Assembly (NCBI RefSeq): GCF_001425055.1
Contig: NZ_LMDK01000018.1
Location: 248,001 to 312,000, forward strand
Direction: 5' to 3'
DNA from: Pelomonas sp. Root1237
GTDB taxonomy: Bacteria; Pseudomonadota; Gammaproteobacteria; Burkholderiales; Burkholderiaceae_C
DNA: 64,000 nucleotides
In this document: positions 34,893-44,365 of the stretch, one piece after another
Position numbering within the stretch: position 1 is the first letter of the stretch
Layout of the letters: each line of letters begins with the position of its first letter
The notes under the pieces: generated by a model
The model's database searches: none
What the model was told of the DNA's origin: nothing
The model's input: only the letters and a program-made list of their open reading frames with translations
Translations under genes and position numbers: made by a program

Positions 34893-35399
34893 ATGCGAAA
34901 GCGCATCTACTGGTTGCTGCCCCACCTGAGCAGCGCGCGGCGCACGATGGACGAGCTGTTGCTCGCCCGCATCACCGAACACCACATCCATTTCGTCGCC
35001 GCCGAAGGTGCCGCGATGGACGGTCTTCACGCGGCCAATGTGCTGCAGACCTCTGACCTGGTCGAGGCGGCCCAGAACGGCGCGCTGATCGGCTCCGGCC
35101 TCGGCGCCGCGGGCGGCGTTGCGGCGGCCCTGGCGATCAGCGCGGCCTCTCCGGCGGCGGTCGTCATCGGCCTGGCGGCCGTAGGCGCCATGCTGGGCAC
35201 CTGGTCGTCCAGCATGATCGGCAGCTCCACGCCGAGCCGGCGCTTGAAACGCTTCGAGGCGGCCATCGAGCAAGGCCAATACCTGCTCATCGTCGACGTG
35301 CCTCGCTCGCGCATCACCGAGATCGAGGAACTGCTGGCTCGCACCCACCCCGAAGCGCACTTCGAGGGGATGGAGCCGAACGTGCCTGCGTTCCCGTGA
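34893..35399 (+). CDS. DUF1269-like glycine-zipper membrane protein
   Basis: The product is 168 residues. [20 protein letters not shown] and [11 protein letters not shown] form an N-terminal alpha/beta domain. A Gly/Ala-rich hydrophobic region (about 64-112, [18 protein letters not shown] then [15 protein letters not shown]) looks like a glycine-zipper hairpin, and the C-terminus [19 protein letters not shown]...[17 protein letters not shown] (quoted in pieces) is conserved in the DUF1269 group. Function unknown. GGAGG precedes the ATG. It is oriented opposite to ileS and lspA and has a repeat copy directly at its stop codon. Confidence 0.72.
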   Translation: MRKRIYWLLPHLSSARRTMDELLLARITEHHIHFVAAEGAAMDGLHAANVLQTSDLVEAAQNGALIGSGLGAAGGVAAALAISAASPAAVVIGLAAVGAMLGTWSSSMIGSSTPSRRLKRFEAAIEQGQYLLIVDVPRSRITEIEELLARTHPEAHFEGMEPNVPAFP

Positions 35400-35496
35400 G
35401 CCCCTCGTCCGGCCTCAGCCCCCGAGGGGACGGCGATGCATGCGGCATTGAGCCGCATGCACATCGCCTGCGGGCCGACTTGGGACGGCCCGGCGT
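35400..35496 (+). repeat. Modular intergenic repeat, copy B
   Basis: It begins GCCCCTCGTCC at the last base of the preceding stop codon. CCCCCGAGGGGAC leads into a hairpin: left arm 35432-35446 (GGCGATGC then ATGCGGC), loop ATTGA, right arm 35452-35468 (GCCGCAT then GCACATCGCC with the same two-base bulge as copy A). A TTGGGACGGCCC module closes it. Compared with copy A the inner stem is different on both sides but still fully paired. Confidence 0.75.
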
Positions 35497-35523
35497 CGGT
35501 CCGCGTCAAAAACCAGCGCGTGC

Positions 35524-38346
35524 TTACGCGACGGTGCGGGTCTCGCCCGCGCCGTAGAGGTTGCTGTCGCAGCGCCCGCAGAGCGTCGGGTGAGCCGCAA
35601 TGCTGCCGACGTCGGCGCGGTAGTGCCAGCAGCGCTCACACTTGGCATGGGCGCTGGGCGTGACGACGACGCCCAGTTCGCCTGCTGATGCCAAGCGCAC
35701 GGCCGACGTGATGAAGACGAAGCGCAGGTCGTCACCCAGGCTGGCCAACAGCATCTGGTCCTGCTCGTTTACCTTGAGCACCAGTTCGGCCTGCAGCGAG
35801 GCGCCGACAGCACCCGTCGTGCGCACCGCCTCGATGGCCTTGTTGACCTCATCGCGGATCTCGTGGATGCGATGCCATTTGGCCAGCAGCGCTAAATCCG
35901 TCTTGCCGAAGTCCCAATAGGTCTCCGTGAAGATGCTCTCGCCCTTGCCGAAGATCGTCCAAGCCTCCTCGGCCGTGAAGCTGAGGAAAGGCGCCATCCA
36001 GCGCAGCATGGCGTGCGTGATCTGCCACAGCGCCGTCTGTGCGGATCGGCGGGCCAGGCTCTTGGGCGCGGTCGTGTAGAGGCGGTCCTTCAGCACGTCC
36101 AGGTAGAAGGCGCCGAGGTCCTCGGAGCAGTAGACCTGGAGTTTCGACACCACCGGGTGGAACTCGTAGCGCTCGAAGTGGCTCAGGATGTCGGCCTGCA
36201 ATTCGGCGGCACGAGCCAACGCGTAGCGGTCGACTTCCAGCAGATCGCCGGGTGCGACCGTGTCCGTTGCCGGGTCGAAGTCGCTGACGTTGGCGAGCAG
36301 GAAGCGCAGCGTGTTGCGGATGCGGCGGTAGCTGTCGACGACGCGGGCCAGGATCTTTTCGTCCAGGCCGAGGTCGCCCGAGTAGTCGGTTGCGGCCGTC
36401 CACAGGCGCAGGATCTCGGCGCCGAACTTGTCCGACACGGCTTGCGGCGCGACGACGTTGCCCATGGACTTGCTCATCTTGCGGCCCTGGCCGTCAACGA
36501 CGAAGCCGTGCGTCAGCAGCCCCCGGTAGGGCGCGCGGCCATAGAGGGCGCAGGCGATCAGCAGCGACGAATGGAACCAGCCGCGGTGCTGGTCGTGGCC
36601 TTCGAGATAAAGGTCGGCCTCGGGGCCGCTGTCGTGGCCCGCTCCCTGGTGGCTGCCCTTGAGCACATGCTCGAAGGTGGAGCCGGAGTCAAACCAGACG
36701 TCGAGGATGTCGTTGCCCTTGGTGTACTGGGCCGCCTCAGCACCCAGCCACTCGACGGCGTCGAGCTTGGACCAGGCCTCGATGCCGTTCTGCTCCACCA
36801 GCTGGGCCGCGCGCTCGATGAACTCCAGCGTCTTCGGATGCGCCTCGCCCGTGTCCTTGTGCAGGAAGATAGGCAGCGGCACGCCCCAGCTGCGCTGGCG
36901 GGAGATGCACCAGTCGGGACGGCCGGCGATCATGTCGTGCAGGCGGGCGCGGCCGTTCTCGGGGTAGAAGCTGGTGGCTTCGATAGCGGCCAGCGCGGTC
37001 TTGCGCAGGCTGTCGGGCGCCTTGTTCGTCGTGAACAAGCCGTCGCCCTCATCCATGCGCACGAACCACTGCGCCGCCGCACGGTAGATGACCGGCGTCT
37101 TGTGCCGCCAGCAGTGTGGGTAGCTGTGGGTCAGCTTGCTTTGCGCCATCAGGCGGCCGGCGTCCTGCAGCGCCTGGGCGATGACGGGGTTGGCCTTCCA
37201 GATGTGCTGGCCGCCGAACAGCGGCAGGTCGGCGGCGTAGGCGCCGTTGCCCTGCACGGGGTTGAGGATGTCGTCGAAGGCCAGTCCGTGGGCGACGCAG
37301 GACTGGAAGTCGTCCAGGCCATAGGCGGGTGCGGAGTGGACGACGCCGGTGCCGTCTTCGGCAGTCGCGTAGTCGGCCAGGTAGACCGGGCTTTCGCGGT
37401 CATAGCCGGGGTCGACGTGGGCCAGCGGATGCTTGAACTTCTGCAGCTCCAGCTTGCGGCCTGGCACCACGGCGACGACGCTGCCTTCGAGCTGCCAGCG
37501 CGCCAGGCACTTCTCCACCAGCGCCTCTGCGACGACGAAGTAGCCCTTGGCCGTGTCGACCAGCGCGTAGGGCAGCTCGGGGTTCAGGTTGAGCGCCTGG
37601 TTGGCGGGGATGGTCCAGGGCGTGGTCGTCCAGATGACGGTGAAGGCGTCCTTCGTCAGCGGCGCCACGCCAAACGCGGCGGCCAGCTTCTCGGGCTCGG
37701 CCGACAGGAAGGCCACATCGACGGCCGGCGACTGCTTGTCCGCGTACTCGATCTCGAACTCGGCCAGGGACGAGCCGCAGTCGAAGCACCAGTACACAGG
37801 CTTCAAGCCGCGGTAGACGAAACCGCGCTCGAACATCCGCTTCAGCACGCGGATCTCGCCGGCCTCGTTGGCGTAGTTCATCGTCTTGTACGGGTTGTCC
37901 CATTCGCCCAGCACGCCCAGGCGCTTGAAGTCCGTGCGCTGGCCGTCGATCTGCTCGGTGGCGTAGGCGCGGCTCTTGGCCTGCACCTCGTCGCGCGGCA
38001 AGCCGCGACCGAAGGTCTTCTCGATCTGGTTCTCGATCGGCAGGCCGTGGCAGTCCCAGCCTGGGATGTAAGCCGCGTCGAAGCCCGCCAGCTGGCGCGC
38101 CTTGACGATCATGTCCTTGAGGATCTTGTTGGCCGCGTGGCCGATGTGGATCTGGCCATTGGCATAAGGCGGGCCGTCGTGCAGCACGAACTTCGGCGCG
38201 CCGCAGCGGGCGTCGCGCAGGCGCTTGTACAGGCCTTGCTCGTCCCAGGCCTTGACCCAGCCCGGTTCGCGCTTGGGCAGGTCGCCGCGCATCGGGAAGG
38301 GCGTGTCGGGCAGGTTGAGCGTGGAGCGGTAGTCCGGGGTGGTCAT
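35524..38346 (-). CDS. ileS: Isoleucyl-tRNA synthetase
   Basis: The 940-residue cytoplasmic enzyme charges tRNA-Ile. HIGH is at residues 67-70 ([11 protein letters not shown]); the editing domain holds the [13 protein letters not shown] segment; [28 protein letters not shown] and KMSKSMGN follow. The C-terminal zinc finger has [12 protein letters not shown] and [10 protein letters not shown]. Length and class Ia layout are normal. The ATG at 38346 starts the conserved protein, although the frame is open further upstream. It lies 73 bp after ribF on the same strand. Confidence 0.98.
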   Translation of the reverse strand: MTTPDYRSTLNLPDTPFPMRGDLPKREPGWVKAWDEQGLYKRLRDARCGAPKFVLHDGPPYANGQIHIGHAANKILKDMIVKARQLAGFDAAYIPGWDCHGLPIENQIEKTFGRGLPRDEVQAKSRAYATEQIDGQRTDFKRLGVLGEWDNPYKTMNYANEAGEIRVLKRMFERGFVYRGLKPVYWCFDCGSSLAEFEIEYADKQSPAVDVAFLSAEPEKLAAAFGVAPLTKDAFTVIWTTTPWTIPANQALNLNPELPYALVDTAKGYFVVAEALVEKCLARWQLEGSVVAVVPGRKLELQKFKHPLAHVDPGYDRESPVYLADYATAEDGTGVVHSAPAYGLDDFQSCVAHGLAFDDILNPVQGNGAYAADLPLFGGQHIWKANPVIAQALQDAGRLMAQSKLTHSYPHCWRHKTPVIYRAAAQWFVRMDEGDGLFTTNKAPDSLRKTALAAIEATSFYPENGRARLHDMIAGRPDWCISRQRSWGVPLPIFLHKDTGEAHPKTLEFIERAAQLVEQNGIEAWSKLDAVEWLGAEAAQYTKGNDILDVWFDSGSTFEHVLKGSHQGAGHDSGPEADLYLEGHDQHRGWFHSSLLIACALYGRAPYRGLLTHGFVVDGQGRKMSKSMGNVVAPQAVSDKFGAEILRLWTAATDYSGDLGLDEKILARVVDSYRRIRNTLRFLLANVSDFDPATDTVAPGDLLEVDRYALARAAELQADILSHFERYEFHPVVSKLQVYCSEDLGAFYLDVLKDRLYTTAPKSLARRSAQTALWQITHAMLRWMAPFLSFTAEEAWTIFGKGESIFTETYWDFGKTDLALLAKWHRIHEIRDEVNKAIEAVRTTGAVGASLQAELVLKVNEQDQMLLASLGDDLRFVFITSAVRLASAGELGVVVTPSAHAKCERCWHYRADVGSIAAHPTLCGRCDSNLYGAGETRTVA

Positions 38347-38419
38347 GGCATGCGGCCAGGCGGCGTGCCTGGCGATCAAGAAGCGGGGAGGGCGGAGCGA
38401 AGAGCGGCGGGGAGCCGCT

Positions 38420-39436
38420 TCAAATTCGGTCGCGCGTGGTCTGGCGTCGCTGGGCGGCGTGGGTGGCCAGGAAGGCGCGCGCCGCCGCCGTGTCGGCTGC
38501 GATGGCAGCCGTGAGCGCTTCAAGCCCGTCGTACCTGGCTTCGTCGCGAAGTTTGTGCAGCAGTTCCACGCGGGCGAGTTTACCGTAGCCCCCCTCGGGG
38601 CCGAGGGGCCACCGCAGGCAATGCACCTCCAGCAGCACGCGGCCGGCATCTTCGACGGTGGGCCGCCGGCCCAGGCTGGCGACGCCCGGCAGCGGCTCGG
38701 GCGTCAGGCCATGCACCAGCACCGCGAAGATGCCCTGGGCGGCCGGCTTGTCATGGTCGAAGCGCAGGTTCAAGGTGCGAAAGCCGTCGGCCGCGCCGGG
38801 GGCGCTCTCGCCCAGTTGGCGGCCCAGCTTGCGCCCGTGCGTGATGTGGCCCGAGATGGCATAGGGCCGACCCAGCAGCGCCGCGGCGGCCGCCATGTCG
38901 CCCGCGGCCAGCGCCTCGCGCACGGCCGAGCTGCTGACGCGCAGGCCGTGCACCTCGTAGCTCATCATGCGGGCCACGTCGAAGCCGCGCGCCTGGCCGG
39001 CGGCATCCAGCGTCGCATAGTCGCCCTGGCGCTTGGCACCAAAGCGGAAGTCGTCACCGACCAGCACATAGCGAGCGCCCAGGCCGTCGACAAGCACCTG
39101 GCGGATGAAGTCCGGCGCCGGCAGTGAGGCCAGGGCCTCGTCGAAGCGCAGGATGACGACCTGGTCGACACCGCAGCGCTCCAGCTCGACGAGCTTGTCG
39201 CGCAGATTGGCGATGCGGGCGGGCGCGAGTTCGGGCTTGTGGGCCTTGGCGGCGAAGAAGTCGCGCGGATGCGGCTCGAAGCTCAGCACGCAGGTCGGCA
39301 GCCCGCGGTGGCGGGCCTCTGACTGCAGCAGCGCCAGCATGGCCTGGTGCCCGCGGTGCACGCCGTCGAAGTTGCCGATGGTCAGTGCGCAGGCAGGTGC
39401 GATGCCGGGGTGGTGAAAGCCTCTGAAAACTCGCAT
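38420..39436 (-). CDS. ribF: Bifunctional riboflavin kinase/FAD synthetase
   Basis: RibF makes FMN and then FAD. The 338-residue product has the N-terminal FAD synthetase domain ([51 protein letters not shown]) and the C-terminal riboflavin kinase domain ([21 protein letters not shown], then [12 protein letters not shown]). It is the first gene of the ribF-ileS pair and follows the RsuA-type gene with a 21-bp gap. Confidence 0.96.
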   Translation of the reverse strand: MRVFRGFHHPGIAPACALTIGNFDGVHRGHQAMLALLQSEARHRGLPTCVLSFEPHPRDFFAAKAHKPELAPARIANLRDKLVELERCGVDQVVILRFDEALASLPAPDFIRQVLVDGLGARYVLVGDDFRFGAKRQGDYATLDAAGQARGFDVARMMSYEVHGLRVSSSAVREALAAGDMAAAAALLGRPYAISGHITHGRKLGRQLGESAPGAADGFRTLNLRFDHDKPAAQGIFAVLVHGLTPEPLPGVASLGRRPTVEDAGRVLLEVHCLRWPLGPEGGYGKLARVELLHKLRDEARYDGLEALTAAIAADTAAARAFLATHAAQRRQTTRDRI

Positions 39437-39457
39437 GGGCTCATTGTCCCCGCTGCG

Positions 39458-40195
39458 TCATTGGCCCCAGACCTCCGCAGGGCTCGCCACCCAGCGCCAT
39501 TGGCCGGGCGCCAGGTCGGCCGGCAGCGTCAGCGCGCCGAACCGCGGCCGGTGCAGGGCCTCGACGCGGTTGCCGACGGCCGCGACCATGCGCTTGACCT
39601 GGTGGTATTTCCCTTCGACAAGGGTCAGCCGCAGCAGCGTCTCGTCGGCGATCTCGGCGCCTTCGGCCTTGCTGATCTCGGGCGGTCGCTGGAACTTGGC
39701 CGGAAGCTTGCTCTCTGGCTCCTTCAGCTCGACGCCGGCCAGCAACTGCTCGACCATGGTCGCCGTCAGCGGATGCTTGCAGCGCGCTTCGTAGACCTTG
39801 GGCACATGGTGCTTGGGCGAGGTCAGCTTGTGGATCAAGGTGCCGTCGTCGGTCAGCAGCAGCAGGCCGGTCGTGTCTTCATCGAGCCGACCGATGGGCT
39901 GCACGCCGCGCTCGCGCAGCGGCGCTGGCAGCAGGCTGAGCACGCTGGGGTGGTGCTTGGGCTTTTGCGAGCATTCGTAGCCGGCCGGCTTGTTCAGCAG
40001 GATCAGTGCCTTGTCGTAGCAGGGCCACTCCAGGCCACCGACCGTGAAGCGCATGCCTTGAGTCTCGAACTCGGCCTCCGGGTCGTCGACGACTTCGCCG
40101 TTGACCGACACCTCGCCGTTCCATACCAGCCCTGCGCACAGGCGCCGCGTTCCGAAGCCCTGGCTGAAGAGGATCTGTGAGAGCCGCTGCTTCAC
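39458..40195 (-). CDS. RsuA-type 16S rRNA pseudouridine synthase
   Basis: The product is 245 residues. An S4 RNA-binding domain (RLSQILFSQGFGTRRLCAGL, GEVSVNGEVV) is followed by the RsuA/RluB/E/F catalytic domain: ILLNKPAGYECSQ, IGRLDEDTTGLLLLTDDG with the catalytic Asp, and LVEGKYHQVKRMVAAVGNRV. The form is closest to RsuA, which makes pseudouridine 516 of 16S rRNA. The start is GTG at 40195 overlapping the DUF3617 stop (GTGA), implying coupled translation. Confidence 0.88.
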   Translation of the reverse strand: MKQRLSQILFSQGFGTRRLCAGLVWNGEVSVNGEVVDDPEAEFETQGMRFTVGGLEWPCYDKALILLNKPAGYECSQKPKHHPSVLSLLPAPLRERGVQPIGRLDEDTTGLLLLTDDGTLIHKLTSPKHHVPKVYEARCKHPLTATMVEQLLAGVELKEPESKLPAKFQRPPEISKAEGAEIADETLLRLTLVEGKYHQVKRMVAAVGNRVEALHRPRFGALTLPADLAPGQWRWVASPAEVWGQ

Positions 40196-40746
40196 GGCGT
40201 GGCTTTGGGCCGAGCCTGAATGGGCTGGATGTTGCCGCAGTCGGCGCTGATCCAATGGCCTTCGCCGCTGACGGCCGTGGTCACGGTCTTGCCGTCGCGC
40301 TGGCGGGTCAGCTTGACGTCGCTGGTGAAGGCGGTGTTGCCTTGCAAGGTGGTCGTGCCCTCACCCTCGGTGGCCGGGTCGGTGCAGACGAAATGGCTGT
40401 GGATGACATTGCCGCTGCGGCGGACATCGTGGGTGCAGTTGCCGGCCGGATGAGAGGGCGTGAGGTCGCGCTTGACCTGCTCCTCGGTGAGGCAGCTCTT
40501 GACAGTGACCGCACCACCCGCGAAATCCATGCTGACGCCGCGCTTGGCCATCATCTCCTGCATCATCTGCTTCTGAGCCGGGGGCATGCTCTCCATGGCC
40601 TTCTGGGCCTTTTCCATCTGCGCCTTGCGCTCGGGGTCGACCTGGGTGGTTTGTTTCATCTCCCACAGGCCCGGCTTCATCATCTGGGCCGAGGCGGAAG
40701 TCGCCAGCGCGACCAGGGAAAGGGCAATACAGCGAGCAGCGATCAT
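40192..40746 (-). CDS. Exported DUF3617 domain protein
   Basis: The product is 184 residues. A signal peptide (cleavage near ASA at residue 20) is followed by MKPGLWEMKQTTQ, a Met/Gln-rich helix (residues 40-70) and a CTHDVRRSGNVIHSHFVC segment. Four Cys may form disulfides. DUF3617 proteins are periplasmic and uncharacterised. GGGAGA precedes the ATG at 40746. It lies in one unit with the downstream RsuA-type gene. Confidence 0.8.
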   Translation of the reverse strand: MIAARCIALSLVALATSASAQMMKPGLWEMKQTTQVDPERKAQMEKAQKAMESMPPAQKQMMQEMMAKRGVSMDFAGGAVTVKSCLTEEQVKRDLTPSHPAGNCTHDVRRSGNVIHSHFVCTDPATEGEGTTTLQGNTAFTSDVKLTRQRDGKTVTTAVSGEGHWISADCGNIQPIQARPKATP

Positions 40747-40795
40747 GGCAAGGTCTCCCGAATGAAAGCGTGGTGAGACCTTGGCTCCTTCACGC

Positions 40796-41923
40796 TCAGG
40801 CAAACACGCCCGCAGTATCCAACATGCTCTGGCTGACCTGACCCAGGTGATGCATGGTGTCGCCCCATTGCATCTCCATGACGGTCAGGCGCTTGAAGTA
40901 GTGGCTGCCGGCGTATTCGTCGGTGACGCCGATGCCGCCGTGCAGCTGGGTGCACTGCTGGCCAACGAAGCGCATCGAGTTGCCAAGCTGCACCTTGGCC
41001 TGCGACAGCGCGCGGCGGCGCACGGCGGGCGCGTCACCCAGGCGCAGCGTGGCGTAGTAGCTCATCGAACGGGCCAGTTCGAGCTGCATCTTCACGTCGG
41101 CGATGCGGTGCTTGAGTGCCTGGAAGCTGGAGATCACGACGCCGAACTGCTTGCGCGTGTTCATGTACTCGACGGTCAGCGCGAGGTACTTCTCCATGAC
41201 GCCGATGGCCTCGGCAGCCTGCGCGGCAATGCCGATGTCGGCGGCCAGTTCCAGCAGGGCCAGGCCTTGGTCGGGACCGGCGATGAGCTGGGCGGGCGTG
41301 TTGTCGAAGTGGACCTCGGCCGCGCGCGAGCCGTCATAGAGCGAATAGGGCCGCGTGTGCACGCCAGCCGCCGAGCGCTCAACGAGGTAGAGGGCCACGC
41401 CGTGCGGGGCGTCGTCGGTGCCGGACACGCGGGCCGGCACGATGAAGGCGTCGGCGATGTCGCCAGCCGGCACCAGGCTCTTCACGCCGGTCAGCTTGCC
41501 GTCGACGGCGCGCGTGGCTACCTGATTCAGGCGGTAGCGCGATTTGGCCTCCTGGTGCGCGAGCACGACGAGGGCCTCGCCACCGGCGATGCGTGGCAGC
41601 CAGGTGGCCTGCAGTTCATCGGGCGCGCGTCCGAGCAGCGCCGGCGCGATCAGCGCGCCCTGCGCCACCGGCTCCATGACGAGGCCGCGACCGAGCTCTT
41701 CCATGACCACCATCGCCTCGACGGCGCCGAAGCCCATGCCGCCGTGTGCCTCAGGCACTGCCAGCGCGGTCAGGCCCAGGCCCGCCAGGCCGTCCCAGGC
41801 GGCGCGGTCGAAACCGCCAGCGCGCTCGATCTTTGTTCGGCGCTCGAAGGCGTAGTCCTTGTCGACAAAGCGGCGCACCGCGTCGCGCAGAGCTTCCTGG
41901 TCTTCACTGAAATCGAAATCCAT
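40796..41923 (-). CDS. Acyl-CoA dehydrogenase, PimD-like small partner
   Basis: The product is 375 residues with an acyl-CoA dehydrogenase fold: FDFSEDQEALRDAVRRFV, AVPEAHGGMGFG, MNTRKQFGVVISSFQALKH and QLHGGIGVTDEY. The middle flavin-binding region is less conserved than in the neighbouring gene. It is downstream of a larger dehydrogenase (16 bp), and the pair resembles pimeloyl-CoA dehydrogenase PimC/PimD or other two-subunit enzymes. Substrate inferred only. GGGAGA precedes the ATG. Confidence 0.85.
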   Translation of the reverse strand: MDFDFSEDQEALRDAVRRFVDKDYAFERRTKIERAGGFDRAAWDGLAGLGLTALAVPEAHGGMGFGAVEAMVVMEELGRGLVMEPVAQGALIAPALLGRAPDELQATWLPRIAGGEALVVLAHQEAKSRYRLNQVATRAVDGKLTGVKSLVPAGDIADAFIVPARVSGTDDAPHGVALYLVERSAAGVHTRPYSLYDGSRAAEVHFDNTPAQLIAGPDQGLALLELAADIGIAAQAAEAIGVMEKYLALTVEYMNTRKQFGVVISSFQALKHRIADVKMQLELARSMSYYATLRLGDAPAVRRRALSQAKVQLGNSMRFVGQQCTQLHGGIGVTDEYAGSHYFKRLTVMEMQWGDTMHHLGQVSQSMLDTAGVFA

Positions 41924-41939
41924 TTGTCTTGTCTCCCGC

Positions 41940-43139
41940 TCAGCCAAGCACCGTCTGCGCGACGATGTTGCGTTGCACTTCGTTCGAGCCGCCGTAGATC
42001 GTCGTCTTGCGGACGTTCAGGTAGTTGCCGGTCAGCGGGATGGCGTGCATGGCGCCGCCGATCCAGGCACCGCCCAGCCACTGGTCGCCTCGCCAGCCGG
42101 CCTCCATGGCCTCGTGCACATAGGGCAGGGCCAGCGGGCCACCGGCCAGCATCATCAGCTCGGTGTAGCGCTGCTGCAGTTCGCTGCCGCGGATCTTGAG
42201 CAGGCCCGCGACGTCCAGCGGCTGCTTGCCGGTGCGCTCGCCCGAAAGCACGCGCAGCACCATCATCTCCAACGCGACGACGTCGACTTCGCACAGCGCG
42301 ATCTGGTCGCGGAAGCGCTGGTCGTCCATGAGGCCTTCGGCCTTGGCGATGCGCTTGAGCCGCTCGAGTTCGCGCTTGGCGCGGTTCACGTCGGCGATGT
42401 TGGTGCGCTCGTGGGAGAGCAGGTGCTTGGCATAGGTCCAGCCCTTGTTTTCCTCGCCGATCAGGTTCTCGGCGGGCACCTCGACGTTGTCGAACCAGAC
42501 CTCGTTCACCTCGTGCTCGCCGTCGAGCATGATGATGGGCTTGACGCTGACGCCGGGCGTCTTCATGTCGATCAACAGGAATGAGATGCCGGTCTGCGGC
42601 TTGCCTTCGGTCGATGTGCGCACCAGGCAGAAGATCCAGTCGCCGTACTGGCCCAGCGTCGTCCAGGTCTTTTGGCCGTTGACGATGAACTTGTCGCCCT
42701 GGCGCTCGGCGCGGCACTTCAACGAAGCCAAGTCAGAGCCCGAACCGGGTTCGCTATAGCCCTGGCTCCACCAGACCTCGCCGCTCATGATGCCGGGCAG
42801 GAAGCGCTGCTGCTGCTCCGGCGTGCCAAAGGCCATGATGACCGGCGCGACCATGACCGGGCCGAAGGGCACGATGCGCGGCGCGCAGGCCAGCGCACAT
42901 TCCTCTTCGAACAGATGGCGCTGCACGGCGTTCCATCCTGGGCCGCCGAACTGCTTGGGCCAGGCCCAGCCATGCCAGCCCTTGGCGCCGAGGATCTTGG
43001 CCCAGCGCTGCAGATCGTCCTTGTTCAAGCGCAGCGCGTTGCGTACCTTGTGGGCGATATCGGCCGGCAGGTTGGCGCGCACCCAGTCGCGCACCTCGGC
43101 GCGGAAGGCCAGCTCCGCATCGGTGAAGTTGAGGTCCAT
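41940..43139 (-). CDS. Acyl-CoA dehydrogenase, PimC-like large partner
   Basis: The product is 399 residues. DLNFTDAELAFRAEVRDWVR, GWAWPKQFGGPGW, the flavin motif WWSQGYSEPGSGSDLASLK, VNGQKTWTT and the C-terminal YGGSNEVQRNIVAQTVLG are complete. This looks like the catalytically normal member of the pair with the gene downstream. Such enzymes oxidise acyl-CoA esters (for example dicarboxylic or branched). It is the first gene of the two. Confidence 0.9.
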   Translation of the reverse strand: MDLNFTDAELAFRAEVRDWVRANLPADIAHKVRNALRLNKDDLQRWAKILGAKGWHGWAWPKQFGGPGWNAVQRHLFEEECALACAPRIVPFGPVMVAPVIMAFGTPEQQQRFLPGIMSGEVWWSQGYSEPGSGSDLASLKCRAERQGDKFIVNGQKTWTTLGQYGDWIFCLVRTSTEGKPQTGISFLLIDMKTPGVSVKPIIMLDGEHEVNEVWFDNVEVPAENLIGEENKGWTYAKHLLSHERTNIADVNRAKRELERLKRIAKAEGLMDDQRFRDQIALCEVDVVALEMMVLRVLSGERTGKQPLDVAGLLKIRGSELQQRYTELMMLAGGPLALPYVHEAMEAGWRGDQWLGGAWIGGAMHAIPLTGNYLNVRKTTIYGGSNEVQRNIVAQTVLG

Positions 43140-43243
43140 GTCTCGCCGTATTGTCGTGATGGGAATACCCGGCTTTTAGCACGGTCGTTCGCATCCTGGC
43201 TGTCCGGCCTGGGACAGAACAGCGAGCTGGTTTCCAGAAAGCA

Positions 43244-43267
43244 GAAAGCCGCCCGGAGGCGGCTTTC
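43244..43267 (-). terminator. Terminator hairpin of the second PEP-CTERM gene
   Basis: GAAAGCCGCC and GGCGGCTTTC form a perfect 10-bp stem with a four-base loop, 17 bp past the PEP-CTERM stop on the minus strand. The following tract (TGCTTTC) is only moderately T-rich. Confidence 0.65.
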
Positions 43268-43284
43268 AGTCGAGATGACTCGGA

Positions 43285-44193
43285 TCAGGCGGCGAGCTTT
43301 GCCTTGCGGCGACGCAGGCCGGCGACACCGACCAGAGCGACGCTGGTCAGGGCCAGCGAGGCGGGCTCGGGCAGCTTGAGGTTGGTGCCACCGCAGACGC
43401 CCTTGGAATCGACGGCTTGCGTGCACTTGGTGCCGGCCACGGCGTAGAGCTTGAAGAAATCGTCGCCATTGGTCAGCGTGGCGCGGTTTTCGGTCGCGAT
43501 GCTGTTGGCGCCACCGGCCGTCTGAGCAAAACCGGAGTTGTAGGCGCTAATCAGCCACCAGCTGGACGTCTTGCCGGCGCCGTTGACCGAGTTGTAGGGA
43601 TTGCTGGTGTCCTGAACCATGTCGCCATAGTTGCCAACCAGTTCCCAGCCAGCCATCGTGCCGGCTGCAGCGCCAGTCAGCGTGGGCGCTGCGGCACCGG
43701 TCCAGCGGAACACGGACACATCAACCAGGCCGGTGCCGACTTGCGTGGTACCTGCACCGCAGGTGCCGCCGTTCTGGTACGTCATCGCCTGCGTGGTGGT
43801 GTTCTTGCAGCTGATCTCGACGTTGGACGTGAAGCCAAGGCCGACGCTGCTCAGCACGGTCGAAGCGCTGAAGCTCAACAGCACCGCCTCGGTATTCTGG
43901 TTATTGTCCAATGCGTGATAGGGCGAGCCGTTGTCGGTGCCGGTGTACATGCCCTGGCCGTTGCCCGCGAACTGGGTCAGCGCGCTGCTGGTCCAGTTGC
44001 CATTGACCTTGTTGTTGACGTCGTTGGAGGCGTAGAAGCCCGACATCTGAACCGTGTAGGCGGCGTTGCCGCTATCGCCGACCGTGGTGGTGGGCGTGGT
44101 GTCCAGGCCCCAGTAGGCTTGGGCGCTCGAAGCCAGGCTCAAGCCGGCGACGAGGGCGCTCAGGGCAATCCAGCGGGACTTTTGGGCTTTCAT
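43285..44193 (-). CDS. PEP-CTERM sorting domain protein
   Basis: The product is 302 residues. A signal peptide ends near AQA (residue 26). The mature part is Asn/Gly/Thr/Ser-rich, as expected for an exported matrix protein, and has Cys pairs at CKNTTTQ...GGTCG and CTQAVDSKGVCG. The C-terminal sorting signal is LPEPAS, a hydrophobic helix, then LRRRKAKLAA. AAGGAAAA precedes the ATG at 44193. It is processed by an exosortase elsewhere in the genome (inference). A -24/-12 promoter lies 53 bases upstream, and prsT is the next gene upstream on the same strand. Confidence 0.92.
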   Translation of the reverse strand: MKAQKSRWIALSALVAGLSLASSAQAYWGLDTTPTTTVGDSGNAAYTVQMSGFYASNDVNNKVNGNWTSSALTQFAGNGQGMYTGTDNGSPYHALDNNQNTEAVLLSFSASTVLSSVGLGFTSNVEISCKNTTTQAMTYQNGGTCGAGTTQVGTGLVDVSVFRWTGAAAPTLTGAAAGTMAGWELVGNYGDMVQDTSNPYNSVNGAGKTSSWWLISAYNSGFAQTAGGANSIATENRATLTNGDDFFKLYAVAGTKCTQAVDSKGVCGGTNLKLPEPASLALTSVALVGVAGLRRRKAKLAA

Positions 44194-44245
44194 CGGTTTT
44201 CCTTTTGGGCTGTCACCAGCTTTTATTCGCATTCGAGAGGTTTCT

Positions 44246-44262
44246 AGCAAGCTTGATGCCAA
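44246..44262 (-). promoter_or_regulatory. Sigma-54 (-24/-12) promoter of the PEP-CTERM gene
   Basis: On the minus strand TTGGCATCAAGCTTGCT has the GG and GC dinucleotides exactly ten bases apart and matches TGGCAcg-N4-TTGCT at all but two positions. The -12 GC lies 54 bases before the ATG, giving a leader of about 40 nt. RpoN with the PrsK/PrsR pair is reported to control PEP-CTERM genes in a related floc-forming betaproteobacterium, so the site is functionally sensible. Confidence 0.7.
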
Positions 44263-44365
44263 ACCAGAAAACTCCTTGACTTTCAATGTCTTGCCAATTT
44301 GATCAGGGTGGTGACTGTTGGAAATTGTAAGAACAACCGACAGCCAAATAAGGCCTTTCGCCCCC

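Noticed and set aside
36013-38514. 833-codon plus-strand frame within ileS
   Set aside because: Antisense shadow of isoleucyl-tRNA synthetase; no recognisable motif, composition typical of a reversed GC-rich gene.
38575-38615. C-rich palindrome CCCCTCGGGGCCGAGGGG resembling the intergenic repeat core
   Set aside because: It lies inside the ribF coding region, lacks the GGCGATGC hairpin and closing module, and is explained by GC-rich codons.
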